Positions 1 to 9,539 of a stretch of DNA of 64,000 bases are shown piece by piece. How positions within the stretch are numbered: the stretch's first letter is position 1; each line of letters opens with the position of its first letter. The position numbers and the translations under genes were made by a program. This stretch comes from Streptomyces sp. NBC_00287 (GTDB taxonomy: Bacteria; Actinomycetota; Actinomycetes; Streptomycetales; Streptomycetaceae): contig NZ_CP108053.1 of NCBI RefSeq assembly GCF_036173105.1, positions 8,618,001 to 8,682,000 of the forward strand, in the 5' to 3' direction. The notes under the pieces are model-generated. The model did not search any database. It had not been told where the DNA came from and worked only from the letters and a program-made list of their open reading frames with translations.

Positions 1-1739
1 CGCCAGAGTGAAGCGCCGGGAGACAGGGTCGTAGACGGTGTACAGGCAGGTGGCCCCGGACTCGCCGGTCGGCTGGAACTGGCCGGCGGACTGGAGGTCG
101 CTGGCGAGGTGGAGGACCAGGTCGTCCAGGTGGGTCAGCAGCTCGTCCGGGGGCAGGTCGACGTCGGCGAGGGTGCGGACTGCTGTGCGCAGCCGGCCCA
201 TGCCGGCCGAGGCGTGCAGGCCGTGGCCGACGACATCGCCGACGACCAGGGCGACCCGGGCGCCGGACAGCGGAATGACGTCGAACCAGTCACCGCCCAC
301 TTCCGCGCCGGTCCCGCCGGGCAGGTAGCGGGATGCCACGTCGACCGCCTCCTGGTTCGGCAGCCCCTGCGGCAGCAGGCTGCGTTGCAGGGTCAGCGCG
401 GTCGTGTGCTCGCGCGAGTACCGGCGGGCGTTGTCGATCGCGACGGCTGCCTTGGCGGTCAGCTCTTCGGCGAGGATCAGGTCGTCGGCGGTGAAGGCCT
501 CGGGCCGGTCGCGGCGGGAGAAGGCGACGACGCCGAGCAGCGCGCCGCGCGCCCGGAGCGGCACCGTGATCCGGCCGGTCAGCCCGTCCGCGGCGACGGA
601 CCCGTCGATCAACGGGTTGCCCGGTGGCCAGTGCGCCGGGTCGGCGGCGAGCCCGGGCCCGAAGGCCCATTCGCCGCCCTCGCCGGGCTCAGCGGCGAGC
701 TCGACCGTGGACCTGCCGGTGGCCAAGCAGCGGGCGGCGACGGAACCGGGAGTGTGGCTGACCGGCGTCGTGGGCCCGGGAGGTCGGTCGGTTTCCTCCC
801 TCGCGCTGTGCTGGGCGGCACGGCTGAGCGCGAGGGGCTCGCCGGGGGTGAACGCGGACGCGGAGGGCGGTTCCTCTCCGCGCAGCACCTCGTCGAAGAG
901 ATCTACGGTGACGAGGTCGACGAATCCCGGCACGGGGGTCCTGGCCAGTTCCTGGGCGGTGCCGATCACGTCGAGTGTCCGGCCGATGCCACGGGTGGCC
1001 TCGTTGAGCAGGAGCAGGCGCTGCCGAGCCCAGTACTCGGCGCTCATGTCGAATCCCCAGTTGGCGACCGCGCGGACCCTGCCCTCGCCATCCCGGACGG
1101 GCCAGATGCTGGTGGCCCAGGCGTGGCGTAGTTACTGCCGCGCGGGCGGAAGACGGTGATGAGCCGCGCGGGCTCGCCCGTCCTCGCCACTTCGGCGAGC
1201 TTGTCGGTGTAGGGCTTGTCGTCCCTTTCGGGAAACAGCGTGCGGTCGAATTCGGGCAACACCTCGCGGTACTTCTTACCGAGCACTTGCTCCTCGGAGT
1301 GCGCGATCACCCGGCATGAGGAGGCGTTGATCCACAGGAACCGCAGCTCAGGGTCGTAGATGCCCAGGGCGAAGGGGGACTGCTCGAAGGCCCGGTCGGC
1401 GATCACCGGGCGGCGTCCCCAGCGCTGGACGGTCACCACGTGACCCAGTGCCCGCCCGTCGGGGCCGAACAGTGGGTGAGCCGTCACCACGGCGTCCACC
1501 GTGGAACCGTCCCGGTGCCGCAGCGGGATGAACCCCGTGGGGTCGGGGCCGGCGCCGTAGCCCTCGGGGAAGCCGGGTGGCGGGGGATCGACCAGCAGGT
1601 CGGTCACGGGGCGGCCGACGGTGTCCTGCGCCGTCCAGCCCAACAGCAGCCGCCCCCCGTCGCTCCAGCCGCTCACCAGGCCGTCCGGGTCCACTACGAC
1701 AGCGGCAGTGGGGGCATCCTGCTTGTCGGCCATGTCCAC
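1..1739 (-). pseudogene. PAS-PAS-GAF-SpoIIE phosphatase, frameshifted and partial
   Basis: Regulator of the Streptomyces PAS/GAF/PP2C class, which dephosphorylates anti-sigma antagonists or otherwise feeds stress signalling. The first 696 nt (1739 down to 1044) read as two PAS modules (about residues 10-105 and 115-225), the second with WINASSCRVIAHSEEQVLGK. Near 1128-1131 the reading frame is lost: the expected continuation (WATSIWPVRDGEGRVRAVAN) lies in the next frame, consistent with one missing base. From there the shifted frame stays open to the left edge. It encodes a GAF region and then a SpoIIE core with VGGDWFDVIPL and VVGDVVGHG, the metal-binding aspartates of PPM phosphatases. The C-terminus is outside the window. 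The break could be a real null mutation or an assembly error; the domain assignment is secure, the functional state is not. Confidence 0.8.
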
Positions 1740-2017
1740 GCGCCACGCCTCCGTCCGGACAGCCGTACCGGTCAGGGCTGGTTTCCAGCGGCTGCTTCCA
1801 GCCTAGATCCGCCCCCGCGCCATGGCGCTCCGGCCGATGCGTCCGGGATCGCCGGGGTGCCGGAGCGAGGCCGGCCGGGGGCCTCGGCACACTCACATTG
1901 ACACCGAAGGCGCCGTGCGGGCCGAGGCCGAGCCGGGCCTCGCGCCCTGCTGGTCGCGTTGATCACCTTGCGGGTGGAGGCCGGCCCTTCCCGTACGGCG
2001 AGGGAATGGTCCCCCGT

Positions 2018-3352
2018 TCATCCCCTTCCTCGCACACCGCGTGCCGCGCGCAGCACGGCGCCGCCGAACAGGAAGACCGCCAGCCCCGCGGCCGGGAGCC
2101 CCACGGCGCCGCGCTCGACCGGGCCGGCGGCGAGACCCAGCAGACCCAGCACGCAGGCCGCGTAGCCGACGGAGGTCGCGAGGGCGCGCGGTCCGGGGCG
2201 GCCGAGCGCCCGGGGTGTCCAACGGCTGTGCGAGGGCACCGCGCCGCGCCGTTCGACCCGGCCGGCGAGGGCCACCAACGCGCCGAGCACCAGGAGGAGC
2301 AGGACCAGCCACGGCAGTTTCCACAGCAGCCAGGCGCCGGTCCGGCCAGGGGGTTCAGGCAGCGGGAACAGACCGAAGCCGTAAACGGCACCGGCGACGA
2401 GCACGAACGCGCTCATGTGCCACAGCAACACCGTCAGGATCACCGAGTTCACCGCGATCACGGCCATCCACGGCCCGAGCTGTCGCAGCCACCGGCTCGC
2501 CGGGTCGCGCAGCAGCAGCACCAGCCCGAGCTGAGCCGTTGCCAACGCGAGCAGCGCGAGGGTCGGCGGTGAGAGGTTGCGGAACGACGTGCCGGGAACG
2601 TCGACCATGCTGACCGGGTAGGGGCCGCCCACCGTCAGCAGTACGGCCACCCCGGCTCCGCCCACCAGCAGCGGCACGGCCACCGTGGGCCGGACCGGCA
2701 GCGTCCCGTCCTGCCAGGCGAAGCCGATCTGGTGCACCGCCAGCCAGGCGAACAGGTAATTGCCCCATTGCGGCGCCGACGCGTCGAACACCAGCCGCGC
2801 CATGTCACCCGCGGCGACCAGCCCCACCAGCACCAGCGGCACGACCAGCCCCCACCTGCGGTGCAGGCCGTGCATCAGCGGTGTCAGGAAGACCACCACG
2901 AGATAGACCAGCACAAACCACAGCGGGATCGAGGCCAGCCACACCGCCCGGCCGACCTGAGCCGGGTCGACGCCCGCCAGCCGGGCGATCAACGCGGCGG
3001 CGGCAAGTGTTGCCAGCAGCACGGTCGTAGGCCGTACGAGCCGGGCGCTGCGGTCCAGCAACCAGTCCCCGGCGTCGCCGCCCCGACGGGTGCGTGACAT
3101 CAGCGAGGCGGCATTGGCATACCCGCCCACAAGGAAGAACACCGGCATCACCTGGAGCAGCCAGGTGATCGGGCGGCCCCACGGCAGCACTTCGAGGGCA
3201 CTGAAGCCGTCCAGGCCGCCGGACCCGCCCGTGACCACGATGACCGTCCAGTGGCCGAGCACCACAACGACGATGGCCAGCGCCCGCAGCAGGTCGATAT
3301 AGCGTTCCCGCTCCGGCGGTGTGCCCTCCGCGAGCTCGCGCAGGCCGCTCAT
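2018..3352 (-). CDS. Acyltransferase family 3 membrane protein
   Basis: Integral-membrane O-acyltransferase of the Acyl_transf_3 family, which moves acyl groups from acyl-CoA to sugars, peptidoglycan or small molecules. The protein (444 aa from ATG 3352) has about ten hydrophobic segments. The N-terminal family signature RYIDLLRALAIVVVVLGHW carries the conserved Arg and His near the first membrane helix, and an MPVFFLVGGYANA segment follows. A TTG 39 nt upstream is also in frame, but the ATG places the family motif at the usual distance from the N-terminus. It stands alone on the minus strand. The 278 nt between its stop and the next gene hold nothing recognisable. Acceptor substrate unknown. 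Confidence 0.85.
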   Translation of the reverse strand: MSGLRELAEGTPPERERYIDLLRALAIVVVVLGHWTVIVVTGGSGGLDGFSALEVLPWGRPITWLLQVMPVFFLVGGYANAASLMSRTRRGGDAGDWLLDRSARLVRPTTVLLATLAAAALIARLAGVDPAQVGRAVWLASIPLWFVLVYLVVVFLTPLMHGLHRRWGLVVPLVLVGLVAAGDMARLVFDASAPQWGNYLFAWLAVHQIGFAWQDGTLPVRPTVAVPLLVGGAGVAVLLTVGGPYPVSMVDVPGTSFRNLSPPTLALLALATAQLGLVLLLRDPASRWLRQLGPWMAVIAVNSVILTVLLWHMSAFVLVAGAVYGFGLFPLPEPPGRTGAWLLWKLPWLVLLLLVLGALVALAGRVERRGAVPSHSRWTPRALGRPGPRALATSVGYAACVLGLLGLAAGPVERGAVGLPAAGLAVFLFGGAVLRAARGVRGRG

Positions 3353-3446
3353 GCGGCCATCATAGGAACGGCGACCGACGGCGATCGGCAACCCGCCCAG
3401 GCGGTGTCTGCGCTGCGGAGGACTATCGGCGATCTACGGTGGTCTG

Positions 3447-4055
3447 ATGCGACTTGTCCCTGTATGGACATTGCTCTCGTCCGGATGCGCGCCGGTGCTT
3501 CTGGTGGCCGGGTGGGCCATCGCGGCGCTGCTGGAGGGATCCGCCTATGACTCGGCCACGCAGACGATCAGCGTCCTGGGGGCCTACGGAGCCGCGGGTT
3601 TCTGGGTGATGACCGTTGCGCTGCTCGCCGTCGGCGTCTGTCACCTGCTCACCGCCTGGGGACTGCGTGCGGCCACGCGCGCCGGTCGCATGGCGCTGGC
3701 GGGCGGCGGCGTTTCGGCCCTGGCCGTGGTGGTGGTGCCGGCGCCGAACAGCGGGGGCGACCTGCGCCATGGTTCCGTTGCCGTGGTCGGCTTCACCCTC
3801 CTCGCGGTGTGGCCGGTACTTGCAGCGCATCGCGGCCGAGCCGCCCCATGGGGTCTCAGGCCCACGCCCTCACTGTTCGCGACCGCTCTGATGGGCCTGG
3901 GCGCCGCCTGGTTTCTGCTCGAGGTGCGTTATCAGGGTGCCATCGGTGTCGCGGAACGCCTGGTGACGTTCATGCAGTCGCTCTGGCCATTCGTGGTCGT
4001 CGTCTCCTGTCTTCGCTATTCGACAGCGACAGCGACAGCGACGGCTGACGGCTGA
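3447..4055 (+). CDS. DUF998-type six-helix membrane protein
   Basis: Small integral membrane protein (202 aa) of the DUF998 type, function unknown. I see about six hydrophobic segments: VLLVAGWAIAALLEG near the N-terminus, then GFWVMTVALLAVGVCHLLTA, LAGGGVSALAVVVV, a segment around VVGFTLLAVWPVL, LFATALMGLGAAWFLLEV and a last helix ending in VVVVSCLRY. The short loop PAPNSGGDLRHG between helices 3 and 4 is typical of the family. The C-terminus ends in a simple-sequence run STATATATADG encoded by a GACAGC hexanucleotide repeat at about 4021-4041, likely a length-variable tail. Transcribed divergently from the acyltransferase gene. Confidence 0.75.
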   Translation: MRLVPVWTLLSSGCAPVLLVAGWAIAALLEGSAYDSATQTISVLGAYGAAGFWVMTVALLAVGVCHLLTAWGLRAATRAGRMALAGGGVSALAVVVVPAPNSGGDLRHGSVAVVGFTLLAVWPVLAAHRGRAAPWGLRPTPSLFATALMGLGAAWFLLEVRYQGAIGVAERLVTFMQSLWPFVVVVSCLRYSTATATATADG

Positions 4056-4113
4056 CGGGTTTCAGCCGTTGCCGGCTCGGTGAGCGTGATCCGTCCGTGG
4101 CTAGCATCCAGTC

Positions 4114-5343
4114 ATGGCCACTGACATCACGGGAACCTCGGGCTCGGTTTTCGACGCCGTAGTCGACCGCCGTAACTCCAACTCCATGAAGTGGGGCACC
4201 GCCCACCAGCTGCTGTCGGCCGACGAAGCCGCGGCCGACCCCCTGCCGATGTGGGTCGCGGACACCGACTTCAAGGCTCCGCAGGCAGTGATCGACGCGC
4301 TCCACGAGGCCGTCGACTACGGCGTCTTCGGCTATCCCGGCGGAGCGAGCGACAGCTACCTCGACGCCGTGACCGGGTGGCAGGCCAAACGATTCGGCTG
4401 GGAGGTGCCGCGGGAGTGGGTGCTGCAGACCGCAGGCATCATCACCACGCTCAAGACAGCGGTGCAGGCGTTCTCCGCCCCGGGCGACTCGGTCCTGATC
4501 CAGCCGCCGGTCTACGCCCACTTCCGCGACGACGTCCTGCTCAACGGCCGACACCTCGCGCTCGCCCCGCTGGAGCGGACCGACGACGGCTACCGGTTCG
4601 ACCCCCGGACGTTCGAGGCGGCCATCCGGCCGGACACCAAGCTGTTCATCCTCAGCCACCCCCACAACCCCACCGGGAACGTCTGGACCGAGGACGAGCT
4701 GAGGACCATGGGAGAGATATGCGCCAGGCGCGGCGTCCTGGTCATAGCCGACGAGATCCACCAGGACCTCATCATCAACCCGGACAAGAAGCACATCCCG
4801 TTCGCCTCGCTCGGCCCGGAGTTCGCGCGGAACAGCATCACCTGCACCGCCCCCAGCAAGACGTTCAACCTCCCCGGCCTGCAGAGCGCCAACGTCTTCG
4901 TCCCCGACCCGCGGCTGCGCGAGGAACTGGCCCGCCAGTACGAGCGCAACCTGTTCCCGCTGGTCAACGTGCTCGGCATGGCCGCCGCCGAAGCCGCCTA
5001 CGCACACGGCGAGCCATGGCTGGAGGAACTGCTCACCTACCTGCGCGGCAACCACGCGCACTTCGCGCAGTCGGTCCACGGAGCCACCCCGAAGGTACGG
5101 GTGCTGCCGGCCGACTCCCTCTACCTGGCGTGGATGGACTGCCGGGGCCTCGGGATGTCGGCCGAGTCCCTGGACACCTTCATGCTCACGAAGGCGCGCC
5201 TGTGGCTGGACAAGGGGCAGAAGTTCGGGATCGAGGGCCACGGCTACATGCGCGTGAACCTGGGCTGCCCGCGCTCCACGGTCGATGAAGCCGTACGGCG
5301 ACTGATCGCGGCGGTCGAAACTCTCGGAAAGAACTGCCCGTGA
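4114..5343 (+). CDS. MalY/PatB-type PLP C-S lyase/aminotransferase
   Basis: Fold-type I PLP enzyme of the MalY/PatB branch, which usually cleaves cystathionine or cysteine conjugates by beta-elimination. The 409-residue protein has the typical N-terminus (NSMKWG, then PMWVADTDFKAP). It also has ILSHPHNPTG for PLP-phosphate/carboxylate contacts, VIADEIHQDLI with the PLP-nitrogen Asp, and TAPSKTFNLPG with the Schiff-base lysine at about residue 249. The C-terminal RVNLGCPRS supplies the carboxylate-binding Arg. Length is normal for the family. Its stop overlaps the GTG start of the next gene by 4 nt, so the two are translationally coupled; the partner MFS protein may export the product or a toxic thiol. 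The precise substrate cannot be told from sequence. Confidence 0.88.
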   Translation: MATDITGTSGSVFDAVVDRRNSNSMKWGTAHQLLSADEAAADPLPMWVADTDFKAPQAVIDALHEAVDYGVFGYPGGASDSYLDAVTGWQAKRFGWEVPREWVLQTAGIITTLKTAVQAFSAPGDSVLIQPPVYAHFRDDVLLNGRHLALAPLERTDDGYRFDPRTFEAAIRPDTKLFILSHPHNPTGNVWTEDELRTMGEICARRGVLVIADEIHQDLIINPDKKHIPFASLGPEFARNSITCTAPSKTFNLPGLQSANVFVPDPRLREELARQYERNLFPLVNVLGMAAAEAAYAHGEPWLEELLTYLRGNHAHFAQSVHGATPKVRVLPADSLYLAWMDCRGLGMSAESLDTFMLTKARLWLDKGQKFGIEGHGYMRVNLGCPRSTVDEAVRRLIAAVETLGKNCP

Positions 5344-6614
5344 CGAGCACCGCTCCGGACACCAGCGCCGGTATATCCCCCCGGCCCGAGACCCAGCGCC
5401 GCATCCTGGCCGTACTGATCACCTCCCAGATCCTCAGCGGTGCCGGGCTCGCGGCGGGCATCACCGTCGGAGCGCTGCTCGCGCAGGACATGCTCGGCGC
5501 CACCGACCTCGCGGGACTGCCCAGCGCCTTGTTCACCGCCGGATCCGCACTCGCCGCGGTCGCCGTCGGCCGGATCTCCCAGGCGAAGGGCCGCCGCCCC
5601 GGCCTGGCTGTCGGTTACCTCACCGGAGCCATCGGCAGCGCGGGAGTTCTCGCGGCCGCCGTCGCCGACAACCCCGTCCTGCTGTTCATCGCGCTGTTCG
5701 TGTACGGCGCCGGCACCGCAACCAATCTCCAGGCCCGCTACGCCGGGGCCGACCTCGCCGCCCCCGCCCACCGCGCCCGCTCCGTCTCCACCGTCCTGGT
5801 CGCCACCACCCTCGGTGGTGTCGTCGGCCCCAACCTCGCCGCCCCTACTGGCGACTTGGCCGAGTCCCTGAACATCCCCGCACTCGCAGGTCCGTTTCTC
5901 CTCGCCGGTGTCGCGTATGCCCTCGCCGCGCTGGTCCTGGCCATCTGGCTGCGCCCGGACCCGCTGCTGCTCGCCCGCAGCCTCCACGCGCGCCAACTGG
6001 CCGCCGCCGAAAGCGCCGGTGACACCGGGCCGGCGCCGGTCCAGACGGAGACACTCAGTCCGACCCTGATGCTGGGCGCGCTGACCATGATTCTCACCCA
6101 GCTCGTCATGACCGCTGTCATGACGATGACCCCGGTCCATATGCACGACCACGGTCACGGCACCGCGGCCTCCGGCCTCGTCATCGCCATCCACGTCGGC
6201 GCGATGTACCTGCCCTCACCGCTGACCGGCTGGCTCGTCGACCGCTACAGTCGCACCGCCGTCGCGGCCGCCGCCGGCCTCACCCTTCTTACCGCCGGCA
6301 TCGCCGCGGCCGCGGCGCCCGGGGACTCCGTCGCGCTTCTGGCTCTCGCACTCGCCCTGCTCGGAATCGGCTGGAACTTCGGTCTCGTCTCCGGCACCGC
6401 GATGATCACCGACGCCGTGCCGCTGGCGACCCGCGCCAAGACCCAGGGCCTGGTGGACGTCTCCATCGCCATCGCCGGCGCCACCGGCGGACTCGCCTCG
6501 GGCCTCGTCGTGTCCACCACGAGCTACCCCATCCTCGCCATCAGCGGCGGCATCCTCTCCCTGGCCGTACTCCCCGCCATCGCCGCGACCGCCAACGCCC
6601 GTCCAGCTCGGTGA
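5340..6614 (+). CDS. MFS transporter coupled to the PatB-like enzyme
   Basis: Major facilitator superfamily permease, 424 aa, with about 12 membrane segments. It starts at GTG 5340, overlapping the upstream stop codon by 4 nt (GTGA), so expression is coupled to the PLP enzyme. The loop after helix 2 carries GRISQAKGRRPG, the MFS A-motif region. A His-rich stretch MTPVHMHDHGHG lies at the start of the second half, the position where related exporters show a similar loop; whether it binds metal is a guess. The gene converges with the hydrolase gene at 6626 with only 11 nt between, so no terminator fits there. Substrate unknown. Confidence 0.85.
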   Translation: MTSTAPDTSAGISPRPETQRRILAVLITSQILSGAGLAAGITVGALLAQDMLGATDLAGLPSALFTAGSALAAVAVGRISQAKGRRPGLAVGYLTGAIGSAGVLAAAVADNPVLLFIALFVYGAGTATNLQARYAGADLAAPAHRARSVSTVLVATTLGGVVGPNLAAPTGDLAESLNIPALAGPFLLAGVAYALAALVLAIWLRPDPLLLARSLHARQLAAAESAGDTGPAPVQTETLSPTLMLGALTMILTQLVMTAVMTMTPVHMHDHGHGTAASGLVIAIHVGAMYLPSPLTGWLVDRYSRTAVAAAAGLTLLTAGIAAAAAPGDSVALLALALALLGIGWNFGLVSGTAMITDAVPLATRAKTQGLVDVSIAIAGATGGLASGLVVSTTSYPILAISGGILSLAVLPAIAATANARPAR

Positions 6615-6625
6615 TCCACCACCGT

Positions 6626-7705
6626 TTACGCCTCGTCACCGACCTTTATGACCAGCGCCAGGTCCGCGGCTGCCCGGACATCCACCGTGAAGTTCCGGTT
6701 GTTCCGCAGTTCGTCGAGGGTGTCATCGGCGAAGCCGATCCGGTTGGTCAGATGGATGGTGTACTCGTCGTCGCGGTCCCTCGAATCGACCAGCATGCGC
6801 AGGGTGTCTTCGCTGGGGTGATGGTGTTTCACCCCGTCTGCCGAGATCACGTAGTGATCGGCGTGGATATTTTCGAAGAAGTCGCTCTCCACATTGCGAT
6901 CACTGCCGTGGTGGGGAAGTTTCAGCAGGTCGACGTGGAGCGGTCCCGTGTCGTCGAGCAGCCCGGTGGCGCGCAGCCCGGCGAGGATGCGGTCGCCTCG
7001 GGCGTCTCCGGTGAGCAGTGCGGTGCGTCCGCGGTGCGTCAGCATCAGGACGATGCTGGAGAGATTCGGTATCGAGTCGTCCGCGTAGGCGGATGTGATG
7101 ACGCTCGGGTCGCGCAGCTGCCGCGCCTTGCGCCAGCGCTCGGTCAGCTTCTGCAGGGCGGTGTTGTCCGGGGCCACCACCGTGATGTGCAGCTGGGCGA
7201 GTGTCGTCTCCTCGCCTTCGATGAGCGGCCCGTCGAAGAGCGGGTTGCCGTCCAGACCCAGTGCGGCTGCCGCGTCCCGGATGGCACGTCCCTGGTTGTA
7301 ACTGGCCCTCACCGCACGGCTCTCCTCGCTCGCGCGGTCGATGATCTCCTGGGTCGAGGCGCTCAGCCCGGGCGAAACACGGTCCACCAGTTCGTCCACG
7401 GAGTTGAACCAGACCCGCTTCACGGCGAAGGGATCGGGTTCCTGGTCGTCCCTGGCGTGCTCTATCTGCCTGAGCAGCTTGAGCAGTCCGACGGCGTGGT
7501 CGTCGTCGACGTGGGACAGGCAGACGATGTCGATCCTCGGGATGCCCTGGGCGTCCGCAGGGAGTTGTGACAAGCGCTCGCGCAGCGACTTCTCGAAGAC
7601 CTGGCTCGGCCCGCCGTCGACGAGCATGACCTTCGCCTTGGGCGATCCCCACCGAACCAGGAAGGAATCCCCGTGCCGGGCGTTGAGGAAGTCAAAAGTG
7701 AACAT
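6626..7705 (-). CDS. ComEC-type metallo-beta-lactamase-fold hydrolase
   Basis: Soluble 359-residue hydrolase of the MBL fold, most like the C-terminal domain of ComEC/Rec2. Metal-binding motif HVDDDH at residues 65-70, LLTGDARGD with Asp234, and LKLPHHGSDRN with His265-His266, the family signature. There are no membrane helices or competence domain, so this is a stand-alone enzyme; relatives act as nucleases or phosphodiesterases or serve as effector partners in conflict systems such as Avs type I. It is the last gene of a leftward set of regulator, M6 protease and subtilase, starting 27 nt after the subtilase stop. Substrate unknown; fold assignment secure. Confidence 0.88.
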   Translation of the reverse strand: MFTFDFLNARHGDSFLVRWGSPKAKVMLVDGGPSQVFEKSLRERLSQLPADAQGIPRIDIVCLSHVDDDHAVGLLKLLRQIEHARDDQEPDPFAVKRVWFNSVDELVDRVSPGLSASTQEIIDRASEESRAVRASYNQGRAIRDAAAALGLDGNPLFDGPLIEGEETTLAQLHITVVAPDNTALQKLTERWRKARQLRDPSVITSAYADDSIPNLSSIVLMLTHRGRTALLTGDARGDRILAGLRATGLLDDTGPLHVDLLKLPHHGSDRNVESDFFENIHADHYVISADGVKHHHPSEDTLRMLVDSRDRDDEYTIHLTNRIGFADDTLDELRNNRNFTVDVRAAADLALVIKVGDEA

Positions 7706-7732
7706 GGCGCGCTCCTTCCGAGCGGGGCCACC

Positions 7733-9532
7733 TCAGATGGACTGCATCGCACGCAGGACATCGACCAGGCCGAATCCCTGGAAGTGCCGCTCCCGGCCCA
7801 GATCTGTCGCCGTCCCGCACAGGATCTCCTTCACGCGTTCCGGCCGCCCGATCAGTTCCCGGTTGCGCGCCAAGAGCATCGCCGCGGCTCCGCTCACATG
7901 GGCCGCGGCCTGACTGGTGCCGTGCAACGCGGCGATCCCCTCCTCGGGAACGGGTCCGTCGATGTCCTCACCCGGTGCCAGAAGGTCGGGCTTCGGCCTG
8001 CCGTCGCCGGTGGGGCCGCGGCTGGAGAAGTAACTGACGCCATGGCGGTACGGATTGCTGCGATGCGTGGAACCCACCGTGATGACGGCCTCCGCGTTCC
8101 CGGGATCGGAGATGCTCGTACCGCGGTAGTCCTTGCCCAACGTACGTACGGCGCCCGCGTATCCGGAGTTCCCGGCCGCCGCGACGACCACCACACCCGA
8201 GCGGACCAGACGGTCGCATTCGACGCACACCGGCGTCCACCCGGTCGAATGGCTCGCCACGTCATGCGGCACGGAGAGGCTGATATTGACCCCGGCGATG
8301 ACGAACCGTCCCGCCTGTTCATTGATGTACCGGATGGCCTGCAGGGCCGTGACGATGGAGAACTCGTCCCCCGTCCCGTGCTCGTCGAGGACCCGGAAGT
8401 CGTACAGCCGGATCCGAGGACAGATGCCGCGGAACTCCTCCTCGGGACGCGGCCACCAGCCCCCGAGGATCCCGGCGATATGGGTGCCGTGCGGGTCGAG
8501 CGGCGGGGTGTATCGCTCGCGGCGCGGGATCTCGGAGGGCTGAGCCGCGGCCGGCGCCATGGGCAGATCGATCTCGATGAACGGCAGGGCCCGGGACCAG
8601 TCGATACGCCCGTCGTCCAGCGCGTCGAGGGACAGCGTGTCCCGTACGCCGACGAAGTTGAAGGCACGAGGAATGCGTGACTGGAGCCGGACCGGCTCCG
8701 GTTTCGCCGTGGTGTCCCAGTCGTGGAAGGCGGGGTGCTCCGCGTCGATGCCGCTGTCGACCACGGCCCAGCCGATCGCGCTGCAGTTCACGGAGAAGAC
8801 CTGTTCAGCCGCGTCGGCCTTGATGGTTTCCCGAGAGCGCACGACCGCGGAGACCGCCGGCCGGTTGGCCGTCACGGAAGTGATCGGATACCGCTGTCTC
8901 CGGTCGAGGACGCCTTGCGCCGCGGTATCCGACCGATCGGTTTCCGACGGCTCCAGATGTACGCCGAGCAGCATCTCGGCCACCCGTGCGCTGACCGTCG
9001 GATCCGACACCGGTCGGCCCCGCAGCGACCGATCCGACTCCGCGACGATGGCGGCCAGCAGTTTGAGGAACCATCTCAAGTGCCGGTTGCGCTCCTGGCG
9101 CCGCGCGGAGTGGTCGGGGATGTCGCTGGCCCGGGCTTCCGTCGGCGGGTCGTTGCGGAGCGCGTCCGCGATGCCGGCGACCTTCTGCCGGCGCACCAGG
9201 TCGTGTGCGTCCCGCAGGACACGGTTGAGGTTGGTCCTGGGCAGCACGCTCTGGACGAGTTCGCGGAGCGTCAACTGCACCGCGATGAAGCTGCCGGAGG
9301 CGATGGGCCGGCACTCGTCCAGCATGTCCAGGGTCCTGAACCGCTGGAGGATCTGCAGGACGCCGTGTTCTTCGTTGATGGCGAGGATCAGGTCCTCCCG
9401 CGGTTCCGTTCCGTCCTCGGAAGACTGGGCGAGAGCCAGCAGGGCATCGAACCGTACCGGGCAGTCCGTCGCCCATGGAACGGGCCTGGGACCTTTCCCG
9501 TAGAACAGTCCCTCGAGCGTCTTCCGGTCCAT
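7733..9532 (-). CDS. Cytoplasmic S8 (subtilisin-like) protease with long N-terminal region
   Basis: Serine protease of family S8, 599 aa from ATG 9532. The start is chosen because GAGGAC lies just upstream and it clears the M6 stop by 7 nt. Catalytic triad visible: Asp259 in VVDSGIDAEHP, His348 in DPHGTHIAGILGG, Ser540 in LHGTSQAAAHVSGAA, with oxyanion Asn455 in AAAGNSGY. Residues 1 to about 245 form no domain I recognise: an alpha-rich, charged segment with two arginine-rich helices (about 100-120 and 143-160). No signal peptide and no standard I9 propeptide is visible, so it probably acts inside the cell. Coupled to the M6 gene upstream and the MBL gene downstream, which argues for a joint function. 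Confidence 0.9.
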   Translation of the reverse strand: MDRKTLEGLFYGKGPRPVPWATDCPVRFDALLALAQSSEDGTEPREDLILAINEEHGVLQILQRFRTLDMLDECRPIASGSFIAVQLTLRELVQSVLPRTNLNRVLRDAHDLVRRQKVAGIADALRNDPPTEARASDIPDHSARRQERNRHLRWFLKLLAAIVAESDRSLRGRPVSDPTVSARVAEMLLGVHLEPSETDRSDTAAQGVLDRRQRYPITSVTANRPAVSAVVRSRETIKADAAEQVFSVNCSAIGWAVVDSGIDAEHPAFHDWDTTAKPEPVRLQSRIPRAFNFVGVRDTLSLDALDDGRIDWSRALPFIEIDLPMAPAAAQPSEIPRRERYTPPLDPHGTHIAGILGGWWPRPEEEFRGICPRIRLYDFRVLDEHGTGDEFSIVTALQAIRYINEQAGRFVIAGVNISLSVPHDVASHSTGWTPVCVECDRLVRSGVVVVAAAGNSGYAGAVRTLGKDYRGTSISDPGNAEAVITVGSTHRSNPYRHGVSYFSSRGPTGDGRPKPDLLAPGEDIDGPVPEEGIAALHGTSQAAAHVSGAAAMLLARNRELIGRPERVKEILCGTATDLGRERHFQGFGLVDVLRAMQSI

Positions 9533-9539
9533 CTGGTCC

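Noticed and set aside
109..1131. Long plus-strand open frame opposite the PAS/SpoIIE gene
   Set aside because: Glycine/valine-rich antisense translation caused by high GC. The opposite strand encodes recognisable PAS, GAF and phosphatase motifs.
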